In this document: positions 5,971-12,729 of the stretch, piece by piece
How positions within the stretch are numbered: the first letter of the stretch is position 1
How the letters are laid out: every line of letters begins with the position of its first letter
DNA from: Actinomycetes bacterium
GTDB taxonomy: Bacteria > Actinomycetota > Acidimicrobiia > Acidimicrobiales > CADCSY01
Length of the DNA: 12,729 bases
Direction: 5' to 3'
Assembly: GCA_025464025.1 (NCBI GenBank)
Contig: JAODBP010000315.1
Coordinates: 1-12,729, forward strand
The notes under the pieces: model-generated
What the model saw: only the letters and a program-made list of their open reading frames with translations
Databases searched by the model: none
What the model was told of the DNA's origin: nothing
Made by a program: the position numbers and the translations under genes

Positions 5971-7536
5971 GTGCCCCGCAAGCTCCTCCTCGGCCTCGGT
6001 GCGGTCGTCCTCGCCGTCGTCGCCCTCGTCGGCGTGGCCTACGCCGTCGACCGCTCCAGGGGCGTCGCCCTGGCCGGGCGAGAGGTCACGCCGAACGTGA
6101 TCGACGAGGTGGCCGCCGGCTACGGCGACACGAAGGTGGTCGTCCACACGCCCGACGGCGACCTCCACTCGACGGCCGCCGAGCTCGGCATCACCGTCGA
6201 CGTGGCCGCCACCCGCACGGCGGCCGACGACGCCATGGGCGGGAGCCCGATCGACTGGGTGCGCGGCCTCACCAGCCGGCGGACCGCGCCGCTGATCGTG
6301 GTGTCCGAGGCCGAGCGCATGCGGAGCACCATCCGGGCCAAGGACCCGACGAAGCGCACCGACGCCGTGGAGCCGTCGGTCGAAGGCGACGCCGGCGAGA
6401 TCACGGTGAAGGAGGGGAAGCCCGGCGAGGGCCTCCATCCGACGACGGTGGCCGACGCTCTCCGCGACGCGGCCCGGTCCGGCGGCGACACGATCGAGGC
6501 CGACGTCGAGCCCGAGCCGCTCGCTCCCGAGCACACGATGGCCGAGGCCGAGCGCGTGGCGGCCCAGGCCCGCCGAGTGACGGCCGAGCCGCTCGACGTG
6601 CGGGCCGGCACGGCCACGGCGACCATCGGGAGCAAGACCCTCCGGTCGTGGGTCCGCTCCGACGACGACCTGCACCTCGCCCTCGACGACGATGCGGTGC
6701 TCGGCGAGCTCGCCGACGCCCTCGCCGCGGCGAAGATGCCCGCGACCGACGCGTCCATCCACATCGAGGGCGGCAGCCCGGTGATCGTGCGCGGCACCCA
6801 GGGCACGGCGTGCTGCACCGATGAGGCACCGGAGCGCATCCTCGCCGCCATCCTGCACCGCCCCACCTCGGCCGTGACCCTGCCGGTGAAGACCACCGAC
6901 CCCGACCGAACCACCGCCGACATCGAGACGCTGAAGATCGTCGAACCCATCGGGACGTTCACGACCAGGCACCCCGCCGGGCAGCCGCGGGTCACCAACA
7001 TCCATCGCATCGCCGACCTGATCGACGGCACGCTCATCGGCCCGGGCGGCCGGTTCTCGGTCAACGACAAGGTCGGCGAGCGCACGACGGACAAGGGCTT
7101 CGTGACCGACCACTCGATCGCCGACGGCGTGTTCGTCGACACCGTCGGCGGCGGCATCTCGCAGTTCGCGACGACGCTGTTCAACGCGTCGTTCTTCGCC
7201 GGGCTCGACATCCCCGAGTACCAGGCCCACTCGATCTACATCTCCCGCTACCCCTACGGCCGGGAGGCGACGCTGTCGTGGCCCAAGCCCGACCTCGTGA
7301 TCCACAACACCACGCCCTACGGCGTGCTGATCGACACGTCGTACACCGGCACGTCGCTGACCGTCACCCTCTGGTCGACGAAGTACGCCGAGGGCAAGCA
7401 GACGGCGCAGTCGCAGGCGCCGGCCGGCAACTGCACGCGGGTCAGCACCGAGCGCACCCGGACCTACGTCGACGGCCACACCAGCATCGACCACTTCGGC
7501 GCCCGCTACCGCCCCAAGGAGGGCGTGCAGTGCTGA
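5971..7536 (+). CDS. VanW-domain membrane-anchored envelope protein
   Basis: This is a 521-aa protein with an N-terminal signal-anchor (hydrophobic 5-26 after PRK). The rest is probably outside the membrane. Residues about 35-315 look like the extended, repeated region found before VanW domains in actinobacterial proteins (PG_binding_4-like), with two similar alpha/beta segments. The C-terminal VanW domain spans about 326-471. It begins IGTFTTRH and contains NIHRIADLIDG, GPGGRFSVND, GGGISQFATTLFNA (393-406) and a final strand VTLWSTK. VanW occurs in glycopeptide-resistance loci and in many envelope proteins; its biochemical role is not established. Four cysteines are visible at 281, 282, 488 and 521, so disulfides are possible. 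Start GTG 5971 has a weak TAGACA (5957-5962) upstream. The gap to nucS is 54 bp. No vancomycin-resistance genes accompany it, so resistance is not implied. Confidence 0.88.
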   Translation: MPRKLLLGLGAVVLAVVALVGVAYAVDRSRGVALAGREVTPNVIDEVAAGYGDTKVVVHTPDGDLHSTAAELGITVDVAATRTAADDAMGGSPIDWVRGLTSRRTAPLIVVSEAERMRSTIRAKDPTKRTDAVEPSVEGDAGEITVKEGKPGEGLHPTTVADALRDAARSGGDTIEADVEPEPLAPEHTMAEAERVAAQARRVTAEPLDVRAGTATATIGSKTLRSWVRSDDDLHLALDDDAVLGELADALAAAKMPATDASIHIEGGSPVIVRGTQGTACCTDEAPERILAAILHRPTSAVTLPVKTTDPDRTTADIETLKIVEPIGTFTTRHPAGQPRVTNIHRIADLIDGTLIGPGGRFSVNDKVGERTTDKGFVTDHSIADGVFVDTVGGGISQFATTLFNASFFAGLDIPEYQAHSIYISRYPYGREATLSWPKPDLVIHNTTPYGVLIDTSYTGTSLTVTLWSTKYAEGKQTAQSQAPAGNCTRVSTERTRTYVDGHTSIDHFGARYRPKEGVQC

Positions 7537-7541
7537 TCCCG

Positions 7542-7556
7542 GTTACCGCGCGGTAG
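7542..7556 (+). promoter_or_regulatory. Operator candidate 1: GTTACCGCGCGGTAG (perfect 12-bp palindromic core)
   Basis: TACCGC|GCGGTA (7544-7555) is a perfect 12-bp palindrome in the 54-bp gap before the secreted hydrolase, 35 bp upstream of its ATG. The same 15-bp site, differing only in the two central bases, occurs before the acyl-CoA synthetase at 10719-10733. Its right end overlaps a possible -10-like TAGGAA (7554-7559). The size and symmetry fit a TetR-family dimer; the regulator is not in the window. Confidence 0.55.
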
Positions 7557-7590
7557 GAACCAACTCGACGGGTGTCGAACTCCCCTGCCC

Positions 7591-9465
7591 ATGGGGGGAA
7601 CTCGCAAGCGCACCGCACTGCTCTCGGCCGTCGTCGCCCTGGCCGCGACCCTGGTGCTGATCGCCGCACCGGACTCCGGCGCCGCACCCGACACGTTCGT
7701 CACCATGAGCGACGGCGTGCAGATCGCGGTCGGCGTGCAGCTCCCGAAGGGCTACCAGCCCGGGAAGCGGTACCCCACGATCTTCGAGATCTCCGGCTAC
7801 GACGGGGCCTCGGCCCAGGGCGGCACCCTGGCCAACGACGTCGGCATCCCGAAGGACGCGCCGGTCGTGCCCCACGGCGACAGCCGCCAGCTCACCGAGC
7901 ACTTCGAGGACCGGTACGTGACCGTCCACGCGTCGGTGCGGGGCACCGGCTGCTCGGGCGGCGAGTTCGACCTGTTCTCCCAGAAGAGCGCCGAGGACGG
8001 CAAGGAGATCATCGACGGCTGGATCCCGAAGCAGGCGTGGTCGAACGGCGACGTCGCCATCGTCGGCCACTCCTACAGCGGGATCACCGGCTTCCTCGTC
8101 GCCGCCACCCGCCCCGCCCACCTGCGGGCCGTGTCGGTGTCGGGCCTGATCGACGACATGTACCGCGGCATCGTCTACCCCGGCGGCGTGAGCGACTACG
8201 GCTTCCCCCTCCTCTGGACCGGCGCCATCCGCCCCGTCTACGACGTGGGCGGCGGCCTGGCCCCCGGCCTGGTCCGCTCCCCCGACGGTGACGACGACCC
8301 CGACCGCCAGGCCCAGTGCGCCCAGAACGTGGCCAACAAGGGCCGCACGATCACCAACGACCCGGTGGTCCAGGGCCTGTCGACGACCGACAACGACTGG
8401 TACCGCTCCCGGTCGCTCGTCACCTACGCCGACCGCATCAACGTGCCGCTCCACATCACCGGCGCCTACCAGGACGAGCAGACCGGGCCCCGCGGCCCGA
8501 CCCACCTGTTCCAGGCTGCGGTCAACGCGCCGTACCGGCGGCTGCTCGAGCTCAACGGCAACCACGACGCCCAGAACCCCGGCCTCACCGGGCCCGAGGT
8601 GTGGGGCGACCGCAAGGCGTGGATCGACCACTTCGTGCTCCACGTCGGCGCCAACCCGAAGAGGACCTCGGTGACGACGCTGTGGGAGTACCACCGCGAC
8701 ACCAAGGGCCAGCTCGTGTCGAACGGCCGCACCGACACCAGCACGTGGCCGCTGGAGACCACCCGCTGGACCGACTTCTACCTCCAGCCCGACGGCGGCC
8801 TGTCCACGGGGAAGCCCACGACCGCGGGCACCGCGGCCTACGTCTCCGGCAGCCCGCGGCAGTCGTGGTCGTTCCAGGCCGGCCCGACCGTCGGCAGCCC
8901 GGCCACCACCGCCGACCTTCCCGACCAGGCCACCTTCCGCAGCGCGCCGATGAAGGCAGCCGTCGCCATCGCCGGGCCCATCACCGCCACGCTCGACATC
9001 GCCGCCACGGCCACCGACACCGACCTGTTCGTCCAGCTCGCCGACGAGGGCCCCGACGGCAGCCGGACCTACCTCCAGCGGGGGATGCTCAAGGCCAGCC
9101 ACCGGGCCATCAACGTCGGACGCTCGGACAAGACGGCGGGCGGCCTGATCTACCGGCCGTGGCGCCCGCACACGAACCCCACGCCGATCACCCCGGGCCA
9201 GATCACCAGCTACCTCGTCGAGGTGTTCCCGGTGGCCCACGTGTTCCGGCCCGGCCACCGCCTCGTGGTGCTCGTGCACACCCCGCCGGCGCTCGACAGC
9301 TACTACGCCTACGCCCCCGAGCGAGCGCCGGCCGGCATCAACACGATCTCCCTCGGTCTCGGCCACCTGTCCCGGCTCACGCTCCCGGTGGTCCCGACGC
9401 CGAAGCTCGGCGCCGAGATCCCCTGTGGCGGCCAGGAAGCCGTGCGCTGCATCCCGGCCTCTTAG
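7591..9465 (+). CDS. Secreted S15/CocE-type serine hydrolase (X-Pro dipeptidyl-peptidase-like)
   Basis: This is a 624-aa exported alpha/beta hydrolase of the CocE/NonD and X-Pro dipeptidyl-peptidase (S15) family. Members hydrolyse esters or acyl/peptidyl bonds; the substrate here is unknown. A Sec signal peptide is clear (GGTRKR, then a hydrophobic stretch of about 9-25), with cleavage likely around AAPDSGAAPD. The catalytic triad can be placed: nucleophile S161 in GHSYSG (159-164), D295 in GAYQDEQTG, and H325 in LNGNHD. The preceding RGTGCSGG (118-125) is the family's usual motif. The C-terminal jelly-roll domain covers about 390-600, with the characteristic GPITATLDIAATATDTDLFVQL strand pattern split around 958-1023 nt of the gene. 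Start ATG 7591 keeps the signal peptide intact. No Shine-Dalgarno sequence is visible. It is followed at 9 nt by the FAD oxidoreductase gene and preceded by operator candidate 1. Confidence 0.9.
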   Translation: MGGTRKRTALLSAVVALAATLVLIAAPDSGAAPDTFVTMSDGVQIAVGVQLPKGYQPGKRYPTIFEISGYDGASAQGGTLANDVGIPKDAPVVPHGDSRQLTEHFEDRYVTVHASVRGTGCSGGEFDLFSQKSAEDGKEIIDGWIPKQAWSNGDVAIVGHSYSGITGFLVAATRPAHLRAVSVSGLIDDMYRGIVYPGGVSDYGFPLLWTGAIRPVYDVGGGLAPGLVRSPDGDDDPDRQAQCAQNVANKGRTITNDPVVQGLSTTDNDWYRSRSLVTYADRINVPLHITGAYQDEQTGPRGPTHLFQAAVNAPYRRLLELNGNHDAQNPGLTGPEVWGDRKAWIDHFVLHVGANPKRTSVTTLWEYHRDTKGQLVSNGRTDTSTWPLETTRWTDFYLQPDGGLSTGKPTTAGTAAYVSGSPRQSWSFQAGPTVGSPATTADLPDQATFRSAPMKAAVAIAGPITATLDIAATATDTDLFVQLADEGPDGSRTYLQRGMLKASHRAINVGRSDKTAGGLIYRPWRPHTNPTPITPGQITSYLVEVFPVAHVFRPGHRLVVLVHTPPALDSYYAYAPERAPAGINTISLGLGHLSRLTLPVVPTPKLGAEIPCGGQEAVRCIPAS

Positions 9466-9468
9466 TCT
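9463..9468 (+). promoter_or_regulatory. Putative -10 element (TAGTCT) overlapping the hydrolase stop codon
   Basis: TAGTCT fits TANNNT, ends 6 nt before GTG 9475 and includes the TAG stop of the upstream gene. The purine run GAGGG lies only 1 nt from the GTG, too close for a normal Shine-Dalgarno role. An internal leaderless promoter for the FAD oxidoreductase is therefore possible, in addition to read-through from the hydrolase. Confidence 0.35.
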
Positions 9469-9474
9469 GAGGGC

Positions 9475-10689
9475 GTGCACTCGGTCGACGTCGTCGTCGT
9501 CGGCGCCGGTCCCGCCGGCACCGCGGCGGCCATCACCCTGGCCCGCGCCGGCCGTGAGGTCCTCCTCGTCGACAAGGCGACGTTCCCTCGCGACAAGTGC
9601 TGCGGCGACGGCCTGACCACCGGCGCCCTCCGCATCCTCGAGCGGCTCGGGCTCGACGCGTCGGCGGTGACGTCGTGGACCCCGGTCGACGACGTCCTCG
9701 TCCGCAGCCCCTCGGGCCGGGAGGTCACGTTCCCCCTCCCCCGCGGCCAGGGCACCTTCGCCGCGGTGGCCCGGCGGGTCGACCTCGACGCCGCCCTCGT
9801 CGACCTGGCCCGGGCCGAAGGCGTGAAGGTGGCCGACGGCCACGCCTGCGACAGCGCCACCGTCGGCACCGACCGCATCACGCTCGAGGTGGCCGGCATC
9901 GGCGATGTCGCCGCCCGCTACGCCGTCGGCGCCGACGGCATGTGGTCGCCCCTGCGCAAGTCCCTCGGTGCGACCACGGAACCGTCGTACCTCGGCGAGT
10001 GGCACGCCTTCCGCCAGTACTTCCGGGACGTCGGTCCGCGGGCCGCCAACGAGCTCGTCGTCTGGTTCGAGCCCGACCTGTTGCCCGGCTACGCCTGGTC
10101 GTTCCCGCTGGCCGACGGCCGAGCCAACGTGGGCTTCGGCATCCAGCGGGGCCACGCCCCGACCCGGCACATGAAGGCGCTCTGGCCCGACCTGCTCCAG
10201 CGCCCCCACATCCGCGAGTTCCTCGGGGCCGATGCCGAGCCGGAGTCGCCGCACAAGGCGTGGCCCATCCCGGCCCGGGTCGGCGACCTGCCGCTCCAGG
10301 CCGCCGGCGGGCGCGCCCTCTTCGTCGGCGACGCCGCCGCGGCAACCGACCCGATGACCGGCGAGGGCATCGGGCAGGCCCTCCTCACCGGCGAGCTGGC
10401 CGCCGCCGCCATCACGACGGCGGGCCCGCACGACCCGGCCCGAGCCGGGGCCGGCTACGAGCACGCCGTGCGCCGCGAGCTGCGAGCGGACGCCACCATG
10501 TCGCGCGTCCTGCTGCGGGCCCTGTGCTCCGAGCTCGGCGCCCGGGGCGCGGTGCGGGTGGCGGGCACGAGCGACTGGACCCGGCGGAACTTCGCCCGCT
10601 GGCTGTTCGAGGACTACCCCCGTGCCTACGCCGTGACGCCGGGCCGGTGGCGGGAGCACTCGCTCACCGGTGCGGGCGCCCGTCTCTAG
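9475..10689 (+). CDS. Geranylgeranyl reductase (GGR/MenJ)-family FAD-dependent oxidoreductase
   Basis: This is a 404-aa flavoprotein of the PHBH-fold GGR family. Relatives saturate isoprenoid double bonds, for example in chlorophyll or archaeal lipid side chains and in menaquinone by mycobacterial MenJ. The FAD-binding GAGPAG is at 10-15, with D33 at the end of the second strand. The family's FPRDKCCGDG is at 37-46, the DG motif GADGMWSPLRKSL at 152-164, and the GD motif FVGDAAAATDPMTGEGIGQAL at 283-303. A PGYAWSFPLADGRANVGFG block at 204-222 matches the MenJ/GGR substrate side. The usual PCGDG is CCGDG here. Start GTG 9475 leads directly into the Rossmann strand. It probably belongs to a two-gene unit with the hydrolase. 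A menaquinone or polyprenyl substrate is a guess from family membership only. Confidence 0.88.
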   Translation: MHSVDVVVVGAGPAGTAAAITLARAGREVLLVDKATFPRDKCCGDGLTTGALRILERLGLDASAVTSWTPVDDVLVRSPSGREVTFPLPRGQGTFAAVARRVDLDAALVDLARAEGVKVADGHACDSATVGTDRITLEVAGIGDVAARYAVGADGMWSPLRKSLGATTEPSYLGEWHAFRQYFRDVGPRAANELVVWFEPDLLPGYAWSFPLADGRANVGFGIQRGHAPTRHMKALWPDLLQRPHIREFLGADAEPESPHKAWPIPARVGDLPLQAAGGRALFVGDAAAATDPMTGEGIGQALLTGELAAAAITTAGPHDPARAGAGYEHAVRRELRADATMSRVLLRALCSELGARGAVRVAGTSDWTRRNFARWLFEDYPRAYAVTPGRWREHSLTGAGARL

Positions 10690-10718
10690 TCGCACGCAAC
10701 GTGGGCAGGCGCTGACCC

Positions 10719-10736
10719 GTTACCGGCCGGTAGCTT
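10719..10736 (+). promoter_or_regulatory. Operator candidate 2 (GTTACCGGCCGGTAG) overlapping a -10 box
   Basis: TACCGG|CCGGTA (10721-10732) is a perfect 12-bp palindrome inside a 15-bp site shared with 7542-7556. It overlaps TAGCTT (10731-10736), a TANNNT box ending 7 nt before ATG 10744. A bound repressor would cover the -10 element, and the mRNA would be leaderless. No Shine-Dalgarno sequence is seen before this ATG. Confidence 0.58.
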
Positions 10737-10743
10737 CCACTCC

Positions 10744-12369
10744 ATGTCGGGGTGGAACCTTGCGGACATCTGGGAAGCCGTCGCCGGAGCCCAGCCGGCG
10801 GCGCCGGCCATCGTGCAGGGCGACCGGCGCCTCACGTGGTCGGACTTCGACGAGCGGGCCAACGGCGTCGCCGCCGCCCTGCTGACCGCGCCAGGGGTCG
10901 AACGCCAGGCCAAGGTCGCCGAGTACCTCTACAACTCACCCGAGTACCTCGAGACGCTGCTCGCCACCTGGAAGGCCGGCCTCGTCCCGGTCAACACGAA
11001 CTACCGCTACACCGACGACGAGCTCGTCTACCTCTGGGACAACGCCGACACCGTGGCTGTCGTGTTCCACGGCTGCTTCACCGAGACCATCGAGCGCATC
11101 CGCGATCGGGTGCCCCGCATCGGCCTGTGGCTGTGGGTCGACGACGGCACCGGCCCCATGCCCGCCTGGGCCGAGGCCTACGAGGACGCGGCCAAGGCCG
11201 GCGGGCCGGAGCCCGTCGCCGGCATCTGGGGCCGCGACGGCGACGACCTCCTCATGCTCTACACCGGCGGCACCACCGGCAGCCCCAAGGGCACGATGTG
11301 GCGGCAGGACGACCTGTTCGTCAACCTCAACGCCGCCGGCCTCCAGCCCTACTCCCTCGACGGCGGCGTGGCCACGATCGGGGCCGAGCGAGCCGAGCGG
11401 GGCCCCGGCCCGAGCGCCATGCCGGCCTGCCCCCTCATGCACGGCACGGCCTTGTTCATCACGATCGGCCTGCTCACCGCCGGCGGCTCGGCGGTGCTGC
11501 TCGAGCAGCGGGCCTTCGACGCCGTCGAGCTGTTCGACGTGGTCGAGCGGGAGAAGGTCAACGGCGTGATCATCGTGGGCGACGCCTTCGCCCGCCCCAT
11601 GGTCAAGGCCCTCGACGAGCACCCCGGCCGGTGGGACCTCTCGTCGCTCCTCCTCGTCTACTCCTCGGGCGTGATGTGGTCGGAGCCGGTGAAGGAGGCG
11701 CTCCTCGCCCACCACCCGACGATGATCCTGGCCGACCTGCTCGGCTCGTCCGAGGCGCTCGGCATGGCGAAGAGCGTGTCCGGCGGGACCAAGGCCGCCG
11801 CCACCGCCACCTTCGAGCTCAGCGAGGACGCCGTCGTGCTCACCGACGACGACCGCGTGGTGCAGGCGGGCTCGGGCGAGATCGGCCGGCTCGCCCTCAA
11901 GGGGCGGGTGCCGGTGGGCTACTACAAGGACCCGGAGAAGTCGGCCCGCACGTTCCCCGAGATCGACGGCGTCCGCTACACGGTCCCGGGCGACTACGCC
12001 ACGGTCGAGGCCGACGGCTCGATCACGCTCCTCGGACGGGGCTCGGTGGTCATCAACACCGGCGGCGAGAAGGTCTTCCCCGAGGAGGTCGAAGAGGCGT
12101 TGAAGCTGCACGAGTCGGTGCGCGACGCGGTGGCGGTCGCGGTGCCCGACGACAAGTTCGGCGAGATCGTCACCGCGATGGTCGAGCTCGAGCCCGGGGC
12201 CACGCTCGACGAGGCGGGGATCATCACCCACGTGAAGGGCAAGCTCGCGGCGTTCAAGGCGCCGAAGCACGTGCTGCAGGTCGACACGATCGGTCGGGCG
12301 GCGAACGCGAAGGTCGACTACAAGCGGCTCAAGGCCGAGGCGATGGAGCGGCTCGGGGTGAAGGCGTGA
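10744..12369 (+). CDS. Acyl-CoA synthetase (FadD19-like, ANL superfamily)
   Basis: This 541-aa enzyme activates a carboxylic acid with ATP and then forms the CoA thioester. The AMP-binding P-loop YTGGTTGSPKG is at 173-183, followed by TMWR. Other landmarks are GDAFARP at 279-285, GSSE at 334-337, VGYYKDPEKSARTF at 391-404 and GVRYTVPGDYA at 409-419. The hinge and A8 loop, GRGSVVINTGGEKVFPEEVE, is at 431-450, and the likely C-terminal catalytic lysine is K523 in NAKVDYK. In family members this lysine usually follows Gly; here it follows Ala. The blocks resemble M. tuberculosis FadD19, a steroid side-chain CoA ligase, but I cannot assign a substrate. Start ATG 10744 follows a palindromic operator/-10 combination. 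The 3' end overlaps the next gene by 4 bp (GTGA). Confidence 0.92.
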   Translation: MSGWNLADIWEAVAGAQPAAPAIVQGDRRLTWSDFDERANGVAAALLTAPGVERQAKVAEYLYNSPEYLETLLATWKAGLVPVNTNYRYTDDELVYLWDNADTVAVVFHGCFTETIERIRDRVPRIGLWLWVDDGTGPMPAWAEAYEDAAKAGGPEPVAGIWGRDGDDLLMLYTGGTTGSPKGTMWRQDDLFVNLNAAGLQPYSLDGGVATIGAERAERGPGPSAMPACPLMHGTALFITIGLLTAGGSAVLLEQRAFDAVELFDVVEREKVNGVIIVGDAFARPMVKALDEHPGRWDLSSLLLVYSSGVMWSEPVKEALLAHHPTMILADLLGSSEALGMAKSVSGGTKAAATATFELSEDAVVLTDDDRVVQAGSGEIGRLALKGRVPVGYYKDPEKSARTFPEIDGVRYTVPGDYATVEADGSITLLGRGSVVINTGGEKVFPEEVEEALKLHESVRDAVAVAVPDDKFGEIVTAMVELEPGATLDEAGIITHVKGKLAAFKAPKHVLQVDTIGRAANAKVDYKRLKAEAMERLGVKA

Positions 12370-12729
12370 GCCGCTCGTTCGCCGACGTCTGGGAGGCCGT
12401 CGCCGACGCACTTCCCGACGCCACTGCGCAGGTCCACGGCGATCGCCGACTCGCCTGGGCGGAGATGGATCGCCGCGCCGACGGCATCGCCCAGGCACTG
12501 CTCGACGCCGGCGTCGTGCAGCAGGACAAGGTCGCGCAGTACCTCTACAACGTCCCCGAGTACCTCGAGTCGCTGTTCGGGATCGTGAAGGCCGGTTGCG
12601 TGCCGGTGAACACGAACTACCGCTATGCCGACGACGAGCTCATCTACCTGTGGGACAACAGCGACTCGGTCGCGGTCGTGTTCCAGGGCAGCTTCAGCGA
12701 GACGATCGATCGCATCCGCTCGAAGGTCG
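12366..12729 (+). CDS. Second acyl-CoA synthetase paralogue, N-terminal part (runs off window)
   Basis: About 121 codons of a second ANL-family acyl-CoA synthetase are present, from GTG 12366 to the right edge. The start overlaps the upstream stop in a GTGA arrangement, implying translational coupling. The product begins MSRSFADVWEAVAD and shares VPVNTNYRY, DDEL and YLWDN with the upstream enzyme. By eye the two N-termini are about two-thirds identical over 120 residues, with only two single-residue gaps. This indicates a tandem duplication with later divergence. The P-loop and catalytic lysine lie beyond the window, so activity and full length cannot be judged. The pair is probably cotranscribed from the operator-bearing promoter before the first copy and may serve acids of different size or structure in one catabolic route. 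Confidence 0.88.
   Translation, partial: MSRSFADVWEAVADALPDATAQVHGDRRLAWAEMDRRADGIAQALLDAGVVQQDKVAQYLYNVPEYLESLFGIVKAGCVPVNTNYRYADDELIYLWDNSDSVAVVFQGSFSETIDRIRSKV

Noticed and set aside
5224..7494. 756-codon minus-strand open frame opposite nucS and the VanW gene
   Set aside because: It is a shadow frame with no motifs, and it covers two well-supported genes.
5971..7536. Glycopeptide (vancomycin) resistance locus suggested by the VanW domain
   Set aside because: VanW domains are widespread in envelope proteins, and no vanH, vanA/B, vanX or vanRS-like genes are nearby.
7565..7578. Inverted repeat TCGAC-GGGT-GTCGA before the hydrolase gene, considered as a leader hairpin or VanW terminator
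   Set aside because: The stem is 5 bp with no T-tract, which is easily expected by chance in this base composition.
7543..10695. 1050-codon open frame on the minus strand opposite the hydrolase and FAD oxidoreductase genes
   Set aside because: It is a shadow of GC-rich codon use. The translation is dominated by G, A, R, V, D and H with no domain, while the opposite strand has two intact recognisable enzymes.
10936..12498. 520-codon minus-strand open frame opposite the acyl-CoA synthetase
   Set aside because: It has arginine/glycine-rich shadow composition, and the sense strand carries a full set of ANL motifs.
1..12729. CRISPR arrays, tRNAs, insertion sequences, prophage or defence genes
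   Set aside because: I saw no spaced direct repeats, tRNA-like cloverleafs, transposases, integrases or terminal inverted repeats. Composition looks uniform across the window.

Overview
This is a GC-rich window (roughly 70% G+C by eye) with the look of an actinobacterial chromosome. The evidence is a NucS/EndoMS mismatch endonuclease, a CysQ very like the mycobacterial enzyme, a probable F420-dependent reductase, a MenJ/GGR-like flavoprotein, and many GTG starts with TANNNT motifs placed just upstream of start codons. An acidimicrobial-type actinobacterium is plausible, but the sequence does not settle that. There are no rRNA, tRNA, CRISPR or mobile-element signatures. Coding density is very high: no gene-free stretch exceeds about 85 bp.

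Region 1 (1-3731), sulfate activation. On the minus strand, cysD-cysN-cysC form a tight operon with gaps of 3 and 5 nt. It encodes both ATP sulfurylase subunits and a separate APS kinase, so sulfate is converted to APS and then PAPS. A probable F420-dependent quinone reductase/nitroreductase gene follows and runs off the left edge. Divergent from cysD, across only 25 bp, is cysQ, whose product clears the PAP left after PAPS is used. Supply and clean-up of the pathway therefore share one tiny intergenic region.

Region 2 (3680-5256). A six-helix membrane protein of unknown function (minus strand) overlaps the cysQ 3' end convergently. Next is a pirin/quercetinase-like cupin (minus strand). Its promoter carries a perfect GTTGCA-N2-TGCAAC palindrome inside the -35/-10 spacer, and a hairpin follows its stop codon. 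The 81-bp gap after it leads divergently into nucS.

Region 3 (5257-7536, plus strand). nucS (non-canonical mismatch repair) is followed by a membrane-anchored, envelope-facing VanW-domain protein.

Region 4 (7537-12729, plus strand). A secreted S15/CocE-type serine hydrolase, a GGR-family FAD oxidoreductase and two tandem, translationally overlapping acyl-CoA synthetase paralogues lie here. Two 54-bp intergenic gaps, one before the hydrolase and one before the synthetases, each carry the same 15-bp site GTTACCGSSCGGTAG with a perfect 12-bp palindromic core. This suggests that a single unseen regulator, perhaps of the TetR family, controls both transcription units in lipid or acyl-ester metabolism.

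The genes are mostly of recognisable families. The most interesting signals are regulatory: the duplicated palindrome, the operator embedded in the pirin promoter, the 25-bp divergent cysD/cysQ promoter, and the recurring geometry suggestive of leaderless transcripts.
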